NCBI RefSeq assembly: GCF_000338875.1
Contig: NZ_AOMO01000044.1
Span: 221,930-285,929 of the forward strand
Direction: 5' to 3'
From: Vibrio mimicus CAIM 602
GTDB lineage: Bacteria; Pseudomonadota; Gammaproteobacteria; Enterobacterales; Vibrionaceae
Length of the DNA: 64,000 nucleotides
The number at the start of each line of letters is the position of its first letter. Position 1 is the stretch's first letter. The translations under genes and the position numbers were made by a program. Below the pieces are notes generated by a model, which saw nothing but the letters and a program-made list of their open reading frames with translations, made no database searches and was not told the origin of the DNA. Shown one piece after another: positions 45,361-54,822 of this stretch.

Positions 45361-45372
45361 TGGACTATACCA
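45361..45372. promoter_or_regulatory. Candidate GntR/HutC-type operator before the phosphonate ATPase gene
   Basis: TGGACTATACCA, identical to the site before phnW, 19-30 bases before the start codon and downstream of the PhoB-like boxes. A repressor here would gate PhoB activation by inducer. Confidence 0.6.
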
Positions 45373-45390
45373 AATTTAAGGATGACTTTT

Positions 45391-46593
45391 ATGACCACGC
45401 AGAACCCTCGTGAACAGAAAAACCTTGAAGCCCAATACCCTGAAAAACAACACCTTGGACATCAGTTTCCAGAGAAAAGCTACCTAGATATTCGTCATGT
45501 CGTGAAACAGTTTGGCGCATTTACCGCTTTGAAAGAGATCAGCTTGTCGATCGAACAAGGCGAATTTGTCTGCTTTCTTGGCCCGTCGGGTTGCGGTAAA
45601 ACCACTTTATTGCGCGCCATTGCGGGGTTAGATCTGCCCACCTCTGGCACCATTCATCAAAACCAACAGGCCATTACTTTTCTGCCGCCGGAGAAACGCG
45701 ATTTCGGCATTGTTTTCCAATCCTATGCTCTATTTCCTAATTTAACGGTGGAAGAAAACATCGCCATCGGTCTGCGGAATCAAGGCATGTCAGTACGTGA
45801 TGCCTTAGAAAAAGTTGAACAGTGGTTGGAACTCATTGGTCTCGCCACTTCGGCACAAAAATACCCAAGCCAGCTTTCAGGCGGCCAACAGCAGCGGGTG
45901 GCATTAGCGCGCGCTTTGGCGTTATCTCCTGGGCTATTGCTGCTTGATGAGCCACTGTCAGCATTGGATGCCAAAGTGCGAACTCACTTGCGTGATGAGA
46001 TTTGCCAATTGCAGCGTAAGTTGGGAATAACCACCATCATGGTGACCCACGATCAGGAAGAAGCATTGACCATGGCGGATCGTATCGTGGTCATGAATCA
46101 CGGCGTCATTGAGCAAGTCGGCACGCCCCAAGACATTTACCAAAAACCCGCGAGTCGTTTTGTGGCGGAGTTTGTCGGCACCATGAATTTCATTCCCGTA
46201 TCTATGGCAACCTCCCATCAGTTGCGCATTGCAGAATCACTGATTGCGCTGCCTAAGATAGAAAACTTGACGCCTACTCAAGGTGAGCAATTTGATCTGG
46301 CCGTTCGCCCAGAAAATCTAGAACTGGTCACGCGCTACAACGATGCTATTCCAGTCGTCATTCGCCATTTGGAGTTTCTTGGCGCGTTTTATCGAGTCGA
46401 ATGTGTGTTTCAAGACGAGCGTTTGGCTCCTCCCGTTTATGTCGATTTACCGATCACGCAGGTGCAAGCCATGAATTTAAAAGCAGGCGATGTTCGATAT
46501 TTGGCACTGCGTGAAGGGCAGCTTCGTGCGTACCGTCGCAAGGTCATGTCTACGACGCAAGCTATCACAACAGCATGCGCGTATGCCGCGTAA
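45391..46593 (+). CDS. phnT: 2-aminoethylphosphonate ABC transporter, ATP-binding protein
   Basis: A 400-residue ABC ATPase of the Fbp/Pot type. Walker A is [17 protein letters not shown], the signature [20 protein letters not shown], Walker [17 protein letters not shown], and the switch histidine is in [14 protein letters not shown]. The C-terminal TOBE-like domain (about residues 285-385) may take regulatory signals. ATG 45391 is spaced 8 bases from AAGGAT; the ATG at 45382 is too close. It is cotranscribed with the permease 10 bases downstream. Confidence 0.86.
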   Translation: MTTQNPREQKNLEAQYPEKQHLGHQFPEKSYLDIRHVVKQFGAFTALKEISLSIEQGEFVCFLGPSGCGKTTLLRAIAGLDLPTSGTIHQNQQAITFLPPEKRDFGIVFQSYALFPNLTVEENIAIGLRNQGMSVRDALEKVEQWLELIGLATSAQKYPSQLSGGQQQRVALARALALSPGLLLLDEPLSALDAKVRTHLRDEICQLQRKLGITTIMVTHDQEEALTMADRIVVMNHGVIEQVGTPQDIYQKPASRFVAEFVGTMNFIPVSMATSHQLRIAESLIALPKIENLTPTQGEQFDLAVRPENLELVTRYNDAIPVVIRHLEFLGAFYRVECVFQDERLAPPVYVDLPITQVQAMNLKAGDVRYLALREGQLRAYRRKVMSTTQAITTACAYAA

Positions 46594-46603
46594 GGAGAGG
46601 AAC

Positions 46604-48304
46604 ATGCTGAATCTCACCCGTACTCTTCCGGTGCGAATGTTGCCACGCTGGAGCCGTGATAGCCTGATTCTGTTTGCCACTTTGCTGGTGCTGTTATCGC
46701 TGATGTTGGTGTTTATTGTCGCGCCTTTAGTCGCTATGTTGGCGAAAAGCGTGCAAAACGCGCAGGGTGAATTTGTCGGGCTGACTTACTTCGCTCAATA
46801 TTTTGCTTCCACTGCGCTCTGGCAATCGATGCGTAATACCTTGGTGTTGGGCATCGGTGTGACCGCTGTGGTTGGTTTACTGGCTTTTGGTTACGCCTAT
46901 GCGTTAACGCGTTCCTGCATGCCGGGGAAAAGTTTGTTCCGAGTGCTAGGAAGTGCACCGATTTTGGCGCCTTCGCTGTTACCTGCTATCAGTCTTATCT
47001 TTTTGTTTGGTAATCAAGGCATGCTCAAAACGTGGTTAGGCGGAGAGTCCATTTATGGAGGATTAGGCATTGCTCTGGGTTTGGTTTTTTGGACGTTCCC
47101 ACATGCGTTGATGATTCTCACCATCTCGCTCAGCACTTCGGATGCTCGTTTGTATGAAGCGGCGAGGGCGCTGAAAACTTCCCCAATCAAAACCTTCTTT
47201 ATCGTGACACTTCCCGCCGCAAAGTACGGATTGATCAGCGCCTTGATCGTTGTATTTACTTTGGTGGTGTGTGATTTCGGGGTGCCGAAAGTGATTGGTG
47301 GCAGCTATAACGTGTTAGCAACCGACATTTTCAAACAAGTGGTTGGGCAGCAAAACTTTGCCATGGGGGCGGTGACCAGTATTGTACTTTTACTGCCTGC
47401 GGTACTGGCCTTTGTTGCGGATCGCTGGGTGCAGAAAAAGCAGCAAAGCTTGTTTGATACCCGTTCCGTGGTTTACCAACCCACTCCGCATAAACTGCGT
47501 GATGGGCTGTGTTTGCTTTACTGTGTACTGGTTTGCGTGGCAATAATCGCAGTATTGGCAACGGCGGTGTATGGCTCGCTCGTCACTTTTTGGCCGTGGA
47601 ATACGGCACTGACACTCAAAAACTATCAGTTTGCTGAAACCAGCACTTACGGTTGGAGTCCATATTTCAATTCATTGACTTTGGCTAGCTTAACGGCGTT
47701 GTGTGGCACTGTGCTGATCTTCCTTGGTGCTTACAGTATCGAAAAAGGGCGAATTTTAGCCCCGCTGCGTCAGGTGATGCAGATGCTGAGCATGATTCCG
47801 ATGGCAGTGCCGGGATTGGTACTGGGGTTGGGGTATATCTTCTTTTTCAACCACGCCAGTAATCCGCTCAATGGCCTATATGGCGGCATGCTGCTTTTGG
47901 TGATCAACACCGTAGTGCATTACTACACTGTAGGGCATATGACAGCAGTTACCGCACTCAAGCAGTTACCGCCTGAGCTGGAAGCCACTGCGGCCTCCAT
48001 CAAGCTGCCGCAATATCGCTTACTGTGGAAAGTGACATTACCCGTATCCTTGCCTGCGGTATTAGACATCGCTAGCTATCTGTTTATTAATGCATTAACC
48101 ACCACTTCTGCGGTAGTATTCCTCTACTCAACGGATACCATTCCCGCATCGGTTGCGGTACTGAATATGGATGACGCAGGTCAGACAGGTTCGGCCGCGG
48201 CGATGGCTGTGATGATTATGCTCACGGCTGGTTTGATGAAGCTGCTGCATGTCGGGTTGGAATTTGGATTGTTTGGTCGCATGCAAGCATGGCGCAAGCG
48301 TTAG
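46604..48304 (+). CDS. phnU: 2-aminoethylphosphonate ABC transporter, fused permease
   Basis: A 566-residue inner-membrane protein with about 12 helices, made of two permease units as in FbpB. Each half has an EAA-type loop (YEAARALKTSPIKTFFIVTLP and LEATAASIKLPQYRLLWKVTLP). Fused permeases of this type serve iron, thiosulfate or aminoethylphosphonate uptake; context favours the last. The start ATG 46604 follows TAAGGAGAGG. The GntR regulator starts 23 bases after its stop, so the locus encodes its own control. The symbol is by analogy; some genomes name separate halves phnU and phnV. Confidence 0.83.
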   Translation: MLNLTRTLPVRMLPRWSRDSLILFATLLVLLSLMLVFIVAPLVAMLAKSVQNAQGEFVGLTYFAQYFASTALWQSMRNTLVLGIGVTAVVGLLAFGYAYALTRSCMPGKSLFRVLGSAPILAPSLLPAISLIFLFGNQGMLKTWLGGESIYGGLGIALGLVFWTFPHALMILTISLSTSDARLYEAARALKTSPIKTFFIVTLPAAKYGLISALIVVFTLVVCDFGVPKVIGGSYNVLATDIFKQVVGQQNFAMGAVTSIVLLLPAVLAFVADRWVQKKQQSLFDTRSVVYQPTPHKLRDGLCLLYCVLVCVAIIAVLATAVYGSLVTFWPWNTALTLKNYQFAETSTYGWSPYFNSLTLASLTALCGTVLIFLGAYSIEKGRILAPLRQVMQMLSMIPMAVPGLVLGLGYIFFFNHASNPLNGLYGGMLLLVINTVVHYYTVGHMTAVTALKQLPPELEATAASIKLPQYRLLWKVTLPVSLPAVLDIASYLFINALTTTSAVVFLYSTDTIPASVAVLNMDDAGQTGSAAAMAVMIMLTAGLMKLLHVGLEFGLFGRMQAWRKR

Positions 48305-48327
48305 TGGAAAGAAGCAATAGGATAGCA

Positions 48328-49032
48328 ATGCAATACGTAAAAATTAAAGATGCCATCGTAGAGCAGATTGATGCGGGTATGCTGATGCCACGTCAAAAGC
48401 TGCCTGCGGAGCGCAAATTAGCCGAATCATTTGATACTACGCGAGTCACCTTGCGTGAGGCGCTTTCACTGCTTGAAGCGGAAGGGAAGATTTATCGCGA
48501 AGATCGCCGCGGTTGGTTTATTTCGCCGGCACCTTTGCGCTATGACCCCACTCAAACACTCAATTTCACCAATATGGCGCTGTCACAAAATCGCCAACCA
48601 AAAACGGAACTGATTGCAGCCAAGGCGGTGATCGCCAACAAACAGGCCACACGTCTGCTCAAGCTCAAACCGTTTTCCGATGTTTACCGAGTGGATCGCG
48701 TGCGTTATCTGGACAATCGACCTGTGGTGTATGTCACCAACTACGTTCGCCCAGAGCTGTTTCCGAACCTGCTCAATTTTGATTTGTCGCAATCGTTGAC
48801 CGATCTGTATCGCGAGCATTATTCGACACAATACCAGACGATCCACTACCGTATTTCAACCAGCTCGTTACTGGGTGAAATGGCACAAGCGTTACGCGCT
48901 ACATCGGGTACGCCGGCTATGGTGGTAGAGCGAGTTAATTACAATCAAGAAGGCGAGCTGATTGATTGTGACATTGAATACTGGCGTCACGATGCCATTA
49001 CCATTGAATCCATCGCAGAGTTAAAACGTTAA
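48328..49032 (+). CDS. phnR: GntR/HutC-family regulator of phosphonate genes, PhnR-like
   Basis: A 234-residue regulator with an N-terminal GntR winged HTH (PRQKLPAERKLAESFDTTRVTLREAL) and a C-terminal UTRA effector domain (YRVDRVRYLDNRPVVYVTNYV, near-terminal IDCDIEYWRHDAITI). UTRA domains bind small inducers; aminoethylphosphonate is the natural candidate here. Being last in the transporter operon, it likely represses through the three TGG-N6-CCA sites. ATG 48328 follows AGGATAG. Confidence 0.84.
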   Translation: MQYVKIKDAIVEQIDAGMLMPRQKLPAERKLAESFDTTRVTLREALSLLEAEGKIYREDRRGWFISPAPLRYDPTQTLNFTNMALSQNRQPKTELIAAKAVIANKQATRLLKLKPFSDVYRVDRVRYLDNRPVVYVTNYVRPELFPNLLNFDLSQSLTDLYREHYSTQYQTIHYRISTSSLLGEMAQALRATSGTPAMVVERVNYNQEGELIDCDIEYWRHDAITIESIAELKR

Positions 49033-49061
49033 CCCTTCCTCACGAAAGAGGCAGATTGCTT

Positions 49062-49087
49062 GCCCTGTCGGAATGACAGGGCTTTTT
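49062..49087 (+). terminator. Rho-independent terminator after the phosphonate regulator gene
   Basis: GCCCTGTC (49062-49069) pairs with GACAGGGC (49075-49082) across five bases; TTTTT follows. It separates the locus from the downstream DMT transporter. Confidence 0.85.
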
Positions 49088-49101
49088 GACAAGGTTGTCG
49101 T

Positions 49102-50004
49102 ATGTCTTTTGTGCCTATCATCATCGTCTTATTTTCTGCATTGCTGCACGCCGGTTGGAACATCATCGGCAAACGCTACCAAAGCTCGGGGGCATCTTTC
49201 TTCTTGGCGGCGACGGCAGCCACATCATTGCTTCTCACACCTTACATCTTGTGGTACTTCGCGCAAATTGGCTGGTCAACATTGCCAACCCAGTTTTGGG
49301 TGCTGCTGATCATCAGTGGGATTAGCCAGATGGTGTACATGCTTGGGCTCGCTCTTGCTTACAGCAAAGTGGATATCGGGATTGCTTATCCTTTAGCACG
49401 TGGGCTACCCGTGCTGTTAGTGGGGGCAGGTACGGTATTGCTGGGCTACGATTTGCACCTTAATCAATGGCTGGGATTTGGATTGATCACACTTGGCTGC
49501 TTGATGATCCCGCTCCAAAAATTCCGCCAATTTCGCTTTACGGATTATGCCAACATCGGGATTGTATGGGCGTTAGTGGCTGCGGTGGGCACCGCTGGGT
49601 ATTCCATCATAGATAAAGAAGCACTTGCGATCATTGAACAGACCGTGGGCTTACTGATGCCAGCCAGTTACTCTGCCGTACTTTATTTAGGGATTCAGTT
49701 TTGGGCGATGTGTTTGCCGCTGACCATTTGGTACTTATTGACTGGGCAACGCGCCCCTTTCATTGAGGCGTGGCGAATCCGTTATACCGCGATCCTTGCG
49801 GGCCTGATGATGGGAGGCACCTACAGTTTGGTGCTGTATGCGATGACTTTGACGGAAAATGTGAGCTTTATTGTGGCGCTACGCCAAACTAGCATCGTAT
49901 TTGGGCTGTTTATGGGCATCGCTTTTCTGGGAGAGCGCTGGTATGTCACTCGTCTTTTAGGGATTAGCGCGATTATCGCAGGACTTATTGTGGCGTTTGC
50001 TTAG
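49102..50004 (+). CDS. EamA/DMT superfamily transporter
   Basis: A 300-residue inner-membrane protein with about 10 helices in two EamA repeats (first FVPIIIVLFSALLHAGWNII, second starting near IVWALVAAVGTAGYSIID). It belongs to the drug/metabolite exporter superfamily; the substrate is unknown. It starts shortly after a terminator, so its link with the phosphonate locus is only positional. Confidence 0.83.
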   Translation: MSFVPIIIVLFSALLHAGWNIIGKRYQSSGASFFLAATAATSLLLTPYILWYFAQIGWSTLPTQFWVLLIISGISQMVYMLGLALAYSKVDIGIAYPLARGLPVLLVGAGTVLLGYDLHLNQWLGFGLITLGCLMIPLQKFRQFRFTDYANIGIVWALVAAVGTAGYSIIDKEALAIIEQTVGLLMPASYSAVLYLGIQFWAMCLPLTIWYLLTGQRAPFIEAWRIRYTAILAGLMMGGTYSLVLYAMTLTENVSFIVALRQTSIVFGLFMGIAFLGERWYVTRLLGISAIIAGLIVAFA

Positions 50005-50018
50005 TTTCCTCCAAGCAT

Positions 50019-50039
50019 AAAAAATGGCCCGTAGGCCAT
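50019..50039 (-). terminator. Terminator of the POT-family transporter gene
   Basis: ATGGCC (50024-50029) and GGCCAT (50034-50039) pair across a 4-base loop, and on the minus strand a run of six Ts follows. It also lies at the end of the convergent DMT gene. Confidence 0.7.
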
Positions 50040-50064
50040 CTCTCATAAAGGTATTGAATGCTGT

Positions 50065-51537
50065 TTAAGCGTTGGATTCCATCGCTACTGGCGTATTTTG
50101 CTCTGCCGCATCCAGCATTTTGCGGATCACGACGGAAGCGAATAACGCCACACCAACCATTACGACGGCCAGAATGGTCAACAGTTTGAAGTAATCGCCA
50201 TAAACGATCTGCACAATTTGTTGCGTGATAGCTTGGCCTTTTTCCAACGCGATTGAAGTTGAGAATACCGCACCGATGATGCCACTCAGCGCCATCGCAA
50301 TATAGAACAGACTCACTGAGAAGTTCTCGATCTGTTTTGGCGCGACAGACAAAATAAACGCGACCACTAAGCTACCCACCACAACCTCAGCAAAGGCTTG
50401 GAAGAAGTGGATCACCAAGAATACTTCAGGGCGGATAATCGCATCTTCACCGACAGTCGAAACCGCAAACGTCAGAATGCCGAATGAAATCGCGGTCAGT
50501 ACAAACGCAAATGCAATTTTGGTCGCAGTAGAGAAGGTAATGCCACGCTTTTCCAAGTTCGAAAACAGGTAAGAAATGGCTGGGCCAGCCACAATACACC
50601 ACAGCGGGTTCATTGCCATTGAAGCTTCTGGTGCAATCGGGATGATGCCGAAGAGATCGCCGCGCATGGTGTTGATGGTGACCATGGTCATCGAGGTCAT
50701 CATTTGCCCGTAATACACAAAGAAACAGGTTGTTAGCACAGTCACAATTAAGATCGTGCCCATCTTCAACGCTTCCGCGCGGCTGGCTTTAAACATCAAG
50801 CTGATGAAGTAGAAAATCGCTGCCAAACCAATGGCGTACACAATGTTTTGACCAATTGCCATGTTGGAGAACATGAAGAAAACCAGTCCCACCATCGCCA
50901 TTGAAAGCAAAGCGAACGCTACCCAATTCCCTACGCTGACAGGTTGTTGATCTTTATGACTCGCCACTTCAACCAACGGACGACGCATTACCACTATGGT
51001 GATCGTAGCTAGTGTTGCCATTAATGCGGAAAGCGCAAAGCTGCCATGAAAACCCAGAAGTAACACCAGCATTGGGAACAAATATTGCCCCAAAAGTGCG
51101 CCTACGTTGTTGACCGAATAGTTGACCGGATAGCCATTATTAAAGTCTTCTTCACTGGCGAAAGTACGCTTGTACAGACTTGGATAGGATGGAGACATCA
51201 AACCACGTGCGTAGCTAGCCAGTGCAATGCCAACCAAGCTCAAAGGAACGTTAGTGGATGAAGCACCGAGCACGAGCAGCAGATAGCCCACGGCAAACGT
51301 CAGGTAGGAAATTGCCAGTGAACGGTACGCACCGAGAAATTTATCAGCAATAAAGCCCCCGGCAATAGCAAAGAGAGGGCCAATCGAAGAGAATGCGCCG
51401 ACGACCATCATGGTATCCGCTTCGCTGTAATTAAGATCTTCAAGGAAGAAGCGGGTCAGGATTACCATGACACCGTAGAAAGAAAGGCCAAACATCATTT
51501 GGCAGAACATCATTGATTTGTTGAGTTTATTCCACAT
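50065..51537 (-). CDS. POT/PTR2-family proton-coupled peptide transporter-like protein
   Basis: A 490-residue protein with 12-14 hydrophobic helices. The first helix region FCQMMFGLSFYGVMVILTRFFL corresponds to the POT ExxER area but lacks the full ExxERFxYY, so proton coupling or substrate may differ. GGFIADKFLGAYRSL and NYSVNNVGALLGQYL agree with the POT family. It stands alone with its own terminator. Peptide uptake is inferred. Confidence 0.7.
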   Translation of the reverse strand: MWNKLNKSMMFCQMMFGLSFYGVMVILTRFFLEDLNYSEADTMMVVGAFSSIGPLFAIAGGFIADKFLGAYRSLAISYLTFAVGYLLLVLGASSTNVPLSLVGIALASYARGLMSPSYPSLYKRTFASEEDFNNGYPVNYSVNNVGALLGQYLFPMLVLLLGFHGSFALSALMATLATITIVVMRRPLVEVASHKDQQPVSVGNWVAFALLSMAMVGLVFFMFSNMAIGQNIVYAIGLAAIFYFISLMFKASRAEALKMGTILIVTVLTTCFFVYYGQMMTSMTMVTINTMRGDLFGIIPIAPEASMAMNPLWCIVAGPAISYLFSNLEKRGITFSTATKIAFAFVLTAISFGILTFAVSTVGEDAIIRPEVFLVIHFFQAFAEVVVGSLVVAFILSVAPKQIENFSVSLFYIAMALSGIIGAVFSTSIALEKGQAITQQIVQIVYGDYFKLLTILAVVMVGVALFASVVIRKMLDAAEQNTPVAMESNA

Positions 51538-51769
51538 ATCGGTCTGCTATCGTGTTTATCGCTAGTGCATATATCTAGATATTTCTAATGCAGCAGCATC
51601 TAATAAAATAAGGGCGCGATTATGGCAGAAAAAACCAACGATGCACTCATTTTCTGCCTGCATGAAGAAAATCTATGTGTGCATAATTCAGGCTCGCTTT
51701 ACATCTCATTCAAAAGTATGGAATTCTGTTTGAGTTAGTCTCTTAGAGATGGATGAAGAGGATTGTGTG

Positions 51770-52633
51770 ATGTCAGCAGCTTGCCCGATATGGGTTGTAC
51801 TTGGTAAACGTTTAAATAGCGATGCGCTCACTGTAGAAGGCAAAAGCCGAGTCGATGGGTTACTTTCGGCGTTACAGTGTCATGAAAATTCATCAGCATT
51901 GATTGTTTTCTGTGGTGGCGTTACGGCTGGACAAACAGTTTCTGAAGCGCAGCGAATGCATGAATATTTTCAGCAGCAAGTTCAGCAAAAAGGTTTGGTG
52001 TTACAACACGTAGATGTTTTGTTGGAGCAACAATCCACCAGCACGGTAGAGAATATTGAGCACCTAGCACATGTCTTACTCGCTAGTCAGCGACTTCATG
52101 CCGGTGAAATACTCACTCTGACCTTAGTTTCTAGTGATTATCACCTCAAACGGATTTTTGAAATCCAAGATTTGATGGATGAACAAGGCCTTTTGCGTAC
52201 TCTCGATGAGCGTTTTCTACAAGTCGGTGTAAAGTTGGACATTTCACGCGATCTCAATGCTCATGTTTGTGTGTCATACCCGTATAGCTGCGAGCAAGGG
52301 ATGCGATTTTTATGGGTGGATGAGCTGACTACTTATCGAGTTTTCTTGGAAGGTGTGGTGGCAGGAACTTTTCAAAGGCCTTTACCGGACGTTCACTATC
52401 AGCCTTATCACATTGCGAAAACCGCACTGACGCAACTCCGCCAACTCATGCACCAAGATTCGGTCATGCTCTCTATGTTGGCCTTGATTGAAGCGATTGT
52501 AGAGTCGTCGGCTTATCTGAAATATGAAGAAAAAGTGCGTGAAGAGTTGGCGATACTCGATACTCAGCTTACGTTACTCAATCGATTGTGTGACCCTGAA
52601 TTGGAGCGAACGGGTCGTTGGTGGAAGCGTTAA
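51770..52633 (+). CDS. YdcF/DUF218-family protein
   Basis: A 287-residue protein. The N-terminal DUF218 domain is clear: IWVVLGKRLNSDAL, ALIVFCGGVTAGQTVSEAQRM, EQQSTSTVENIEHLAHVLL and LTLVSSDYHLKRIFEIQDLM. E. coli YdcF binds SAM, while ElyC/SanA relatives affect the cell envelope; no membrane helix is seen here. Start 51770 is chosen on AGAGGA spacing; the ATG at 51749 is possible. The C-terminal 100 residues are not recognised. Confidence 0.78.
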   Translation: MSAACPIWVVLGKRLNSDALTVEGKSRVDGLLSALQCHENSSALIVFCGGVTAGQTVSEAQRMHEYFQQQVQQKGLVLQHVDVLLEQQSTSTVENIEHLAHVLLASQRLHAGEILTLTLVSSDYHLKRIFEIQDLMDEQGLLRTLDERFLQVGVKLDISRDLNAHVCVSYPYSCEQGMRFLWVDELTTYRVFLEGVVAGTFQRPLPDVHYQPYHIAKTALTQLRQLMHQDSVMLSMLALIEAIVESSAYLKYEEKVREELAILDTQLTLLNRLCDPELERTGRWWKR

Positions 52634-52646
52634 TCATATAGAAATC

Positions 52647-52671
52647 AGAAAGGCAGCTAAGCTGCCTTTCT
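52647..52671. terminator. Bidirectional terminator between convergent genes
   Basis: An 11-bp perfect stem AGAAAGGCAGC (52647-52657) / GCTGCCTTTCT (52661-52671) with a TAA loop. It serves the YdcF-like gene and the DUF333 lipoprotein gene. Confidence 0.8.
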
Positions 52672-52674
52672 CTA

Positions 52675-52932
52675 TTACTGTTGAGTATCGTGGTTTTGGC
52701 GAAAATATTCCCACTGCTCAATTTTATCGCCTTGTTTGGTCACACAGTAAGTTACACGCTGCGCATCTTCCGTCACCATTTCCAACTCACCGCCTTGTTC
52801 AACACAGTAAACCGATGCCGGGTTAGCCATAGAAGTGTATTCCTTCACGGTGTACTCATTTTCTTGACGAGCACATCCAGTGAGAATCACTGCACCAACT
52901 GCGCTTGCGAGGAATAGGGTTGTTTTATTCAT
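52675..52932 (-). CDS. DUF333 lipoprotein
   Basis: An 85-residue lipoprotein. The signal is MNKTTLFLASAVGAVILTGC (lipobox LTGC), and the DUF333 motif NPASVYCVEQGGELEM with paired cysteines follows. Proteins of this family are sometimes called putative hemolysin, without evidence here. ATG 52932 follows GGAGAG and begins the signal peptide. Confidence 0.85.
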   Translation of the reverse strand: MNKTTLFLASAVGAVILTGCARQENEYTVKEYTSMANPASVYCVEQGGELEMVTEDAQRVTYCVTKQGDKIEQWEYFRQNHDTQQ

Positions 52933-53103
52933 GCTCTCTCCATTTTTTGTTACGGGTTGCATATCAGTATTCTACAAAATTTGTTTTTTGGTATATGTCA
53001 GATTTGTCAAAAGATTGATGCTGTCTACAATTAAGAAAATGCTCAAATAACGACATATTCGTCTGTTTCTAGTTTTAGGGTCTGGCCTGTTAAGGGGGAT
53101 AGC

Positions 53104-54036
53104 ATGTCATCAGTTAAGTATCGATTAGTGACACGCAGTGATTTTGACGGTTTGGTGTGTGCGATCTTGCTCAAAAGTATCGAGCTGATTGATGACATTC
53201 AGTTTGTCCATCCTAAAGACATGCAAGATGGCAAAATACCGATTACTGATCGCGACATAGTTACCAACTTGCCCTATGTTGCGAATGCCCACCTTGTGTT
53301 TGACCATCACCTATCAGAAACACTAAGAAACAAAGGCGAACGTCCTAACCATATCATTGACCCCAATGCACCTTCTGCAGCTCGGGTGGTGTGGGAATAT
53401 TATGGCGGTGCAAAAACATTTCCTTCCGAGTGGCTAGAAATGATGGCGGCGGTAGATAAAGGAGATGCGGCCCAATTTAGCCGTGATGAAGTACTCGATT
53501 CTACAGGCTGGAACTTGCTGAATTTTTTAATGGACGCCCGTACAGGGCTAGGGCGTTTTCGTAATTTCCGGATTTCCAATTACAACTTGATGATGGCGCT
53601 CATTGATCATTGCAGCCATGCTTCGATTGACGAGATTTTACAACTCCCTGATGTGAAAGAGCGGGTAGAACTGTACCGTGAGCATGAAACCCTGTTCAAA
53701 GAACAGATTCAACGTTGCGGCAAAGTGTATGACAATTTGGTTTTGCTCGATCTTACGGAAGAAGAGATCATCTATGCGGGTAATCGCTTTATCATTTACG
53801 CGCTCTATCCGCAGTGCAATATTTCCATTCATAAAATGTGGGGCTTTCAAAAACAGAACATTGTGTTCGCAACCGGAAAATCGATTTTTGATCGCAGTTC
53901 TCAAACCAATATTGGTGAGTTGATGCTCAAATATGGCGGTGGTGGCCATGCGGCTGCAGGGACTTGTCAGATTGCTGTTGAAGACGCGGATCGCGTTGAA
54001 AAAGAATTGATCACGCAGATCACCGCAGATGGTTAA
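53104..54036 (+). CDS. DHH-family phosphoesterase
   Basis: A 310-residue protein with the DHH/DHHA1 arrangement: RSDFDGLVCAILL (first metal aspartates), VFDHHLSETLRNKG (the DHH motif) and the C-terminal GGGGHAAAGTCQI (DHHA1). Related enzymes hydrolyse short RNAs (nanoRNase), cyclic dinucleotide products or polyphosphate. Sequence alone does not choose among them. A terminator follows. Confidence 0.85.
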   Translation: MSSVKYRLVTRSDFDGLVCAILLKSIELIDDIQFVHPKDMQDGKIPITDRDIVTNLPYVANAHLVFDHHLSETLRNKGERPNHIIDPNAPSAARVVWEYYGGAKTFPSEWLEMMAAVDKGDAAQFSRDEVLDSTGWNLLNFLMDARTGLGRFRNFRISNYNLMMALIDHCSHASIDEILQLPDVKERVELYREHETLFKEQIQRCGKVYDNLVLLDLTEEEIIYAGNRFIIYALYPQCNISIHKMWGFQKQNIVFATGKSIFDRSSQTNIGELMLKYGGGGHAAAGTCQIAVEDADRVEKELITQITADG

Positions 54037-54055
54037 AATTGATTCAGAGCAAATA

Positions 54056-54083
54056 GACCCTGATTTATCAGGGTCTTCTATTT
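54056..54083 (+). terminator. Rho-independent terminator after the DHH gene
   Basis: GACCCTGA (54056-54063) pairs with TCAGGGTC (54068-54075) across TTTA, followed by TTCTATTTT. Confidence 0.8.
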
Positions 54084-54128
54084 TCTGATGTGTTAGTATC
54101 GCCCAAAACCGTTGGAAAAGGAGAGCCG

Positions 54129-54650
54129 ATGAAACCTCTACATATTGCTGTACACCCTGATATTAAACCATTGAATCAGCAGCGTATTGTGCAACGTAAA
54201 GCCGCACGAGCGATTGCTATGCGTGGTGAGCGTATTTTGCTGCTCTATACCGAACGTTACCATGACTATTCACTGCCTGGTGGCGGACTTGAAGCCAATG
54301 AAGATGTCTTGATGGGCATGATCCGTGAGCTTCAAGAAGAGACTGGGGCGCAAAATATTCGCAATATTGAGCCGTTTGGTTTGTACCAAGAATTTCGTCC
54401 TTGGCATAAACAGCAGGAAGCCGATGTGATCCACATGGTTTCCTACTGTTATCGCTGTGAAGTTGATGATCAGCTTGGTCAAACTCAACTCGAAAGTTAT
54501 GAACAGCGTAATGGCATGAAACCGGTTTGGGTCAATATTCATGAAGCTATTGCCCATAACGAACAAACGCTACGTGATGATTCATGCAAAGGAATGAGCA
54601 TTGAGCGTGAAACTTATTTGCTACGTTTAATCGCTAAAACCCTTCATTGA
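54129..54650 (+). CDS. Nudix hydrolase
   Basis: A 173-residue Nudix protein. The box is GGGLEANEDVLMGMIREL continuing to QEETGA. The N-terminal KAARAIAMRGERILLLYTERYHDYSLPGG is typical of enzymes acting on nucleotide sugars or damaged nucleotides; the substrate is unknown. ATG 54129 follows AAAGGAGAG. A hairpin without a T tract lies after the gene (54662-54678). Confidence 0.85.
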   Translation: MKPLHIAVHPDIKPLNQQRIVQRKAARAIAMRGERILLLYTERYHDYSLPGGGLEANEDVLMGMIRELQEETGAQNIRNIEPFGLYQEFRPWHKQQEADVIHMVSYCYRCEVDDQLGQTQLESYEQRNGMKPVWVNIHEAIAHNEQTLRDDSCKGMSIERETYLLRLIAKTLH

Positions 54651-54661
54651 TCACGTCTTTG

Positions 54662-54678
54662 GGGGAAGTTACTTCCCC
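54662..54678 (+). terminator. Hairpin after the Nudix gene, weak terminator
   Basis: GGGGAAG (54662-54668) and CTTCCCC (54672-54678) pair across TTA. The bases after it are TAATCTCC, so intrinsic termination may be weak. Confidence 0.4.
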
Positions 54679-54822
54679 TAATCTCCCTACTTTCCAAATT
54701 TACCTATACTTATCCAAGTAACTGAATTACTAATAGTTTGTGTTGTTCGATCATCATCCCAAGAAAGGGGGAATGATTAACGCGTTAAACCATTGATGGT
54801 AAGAATAGTAATGGAGAGAACT

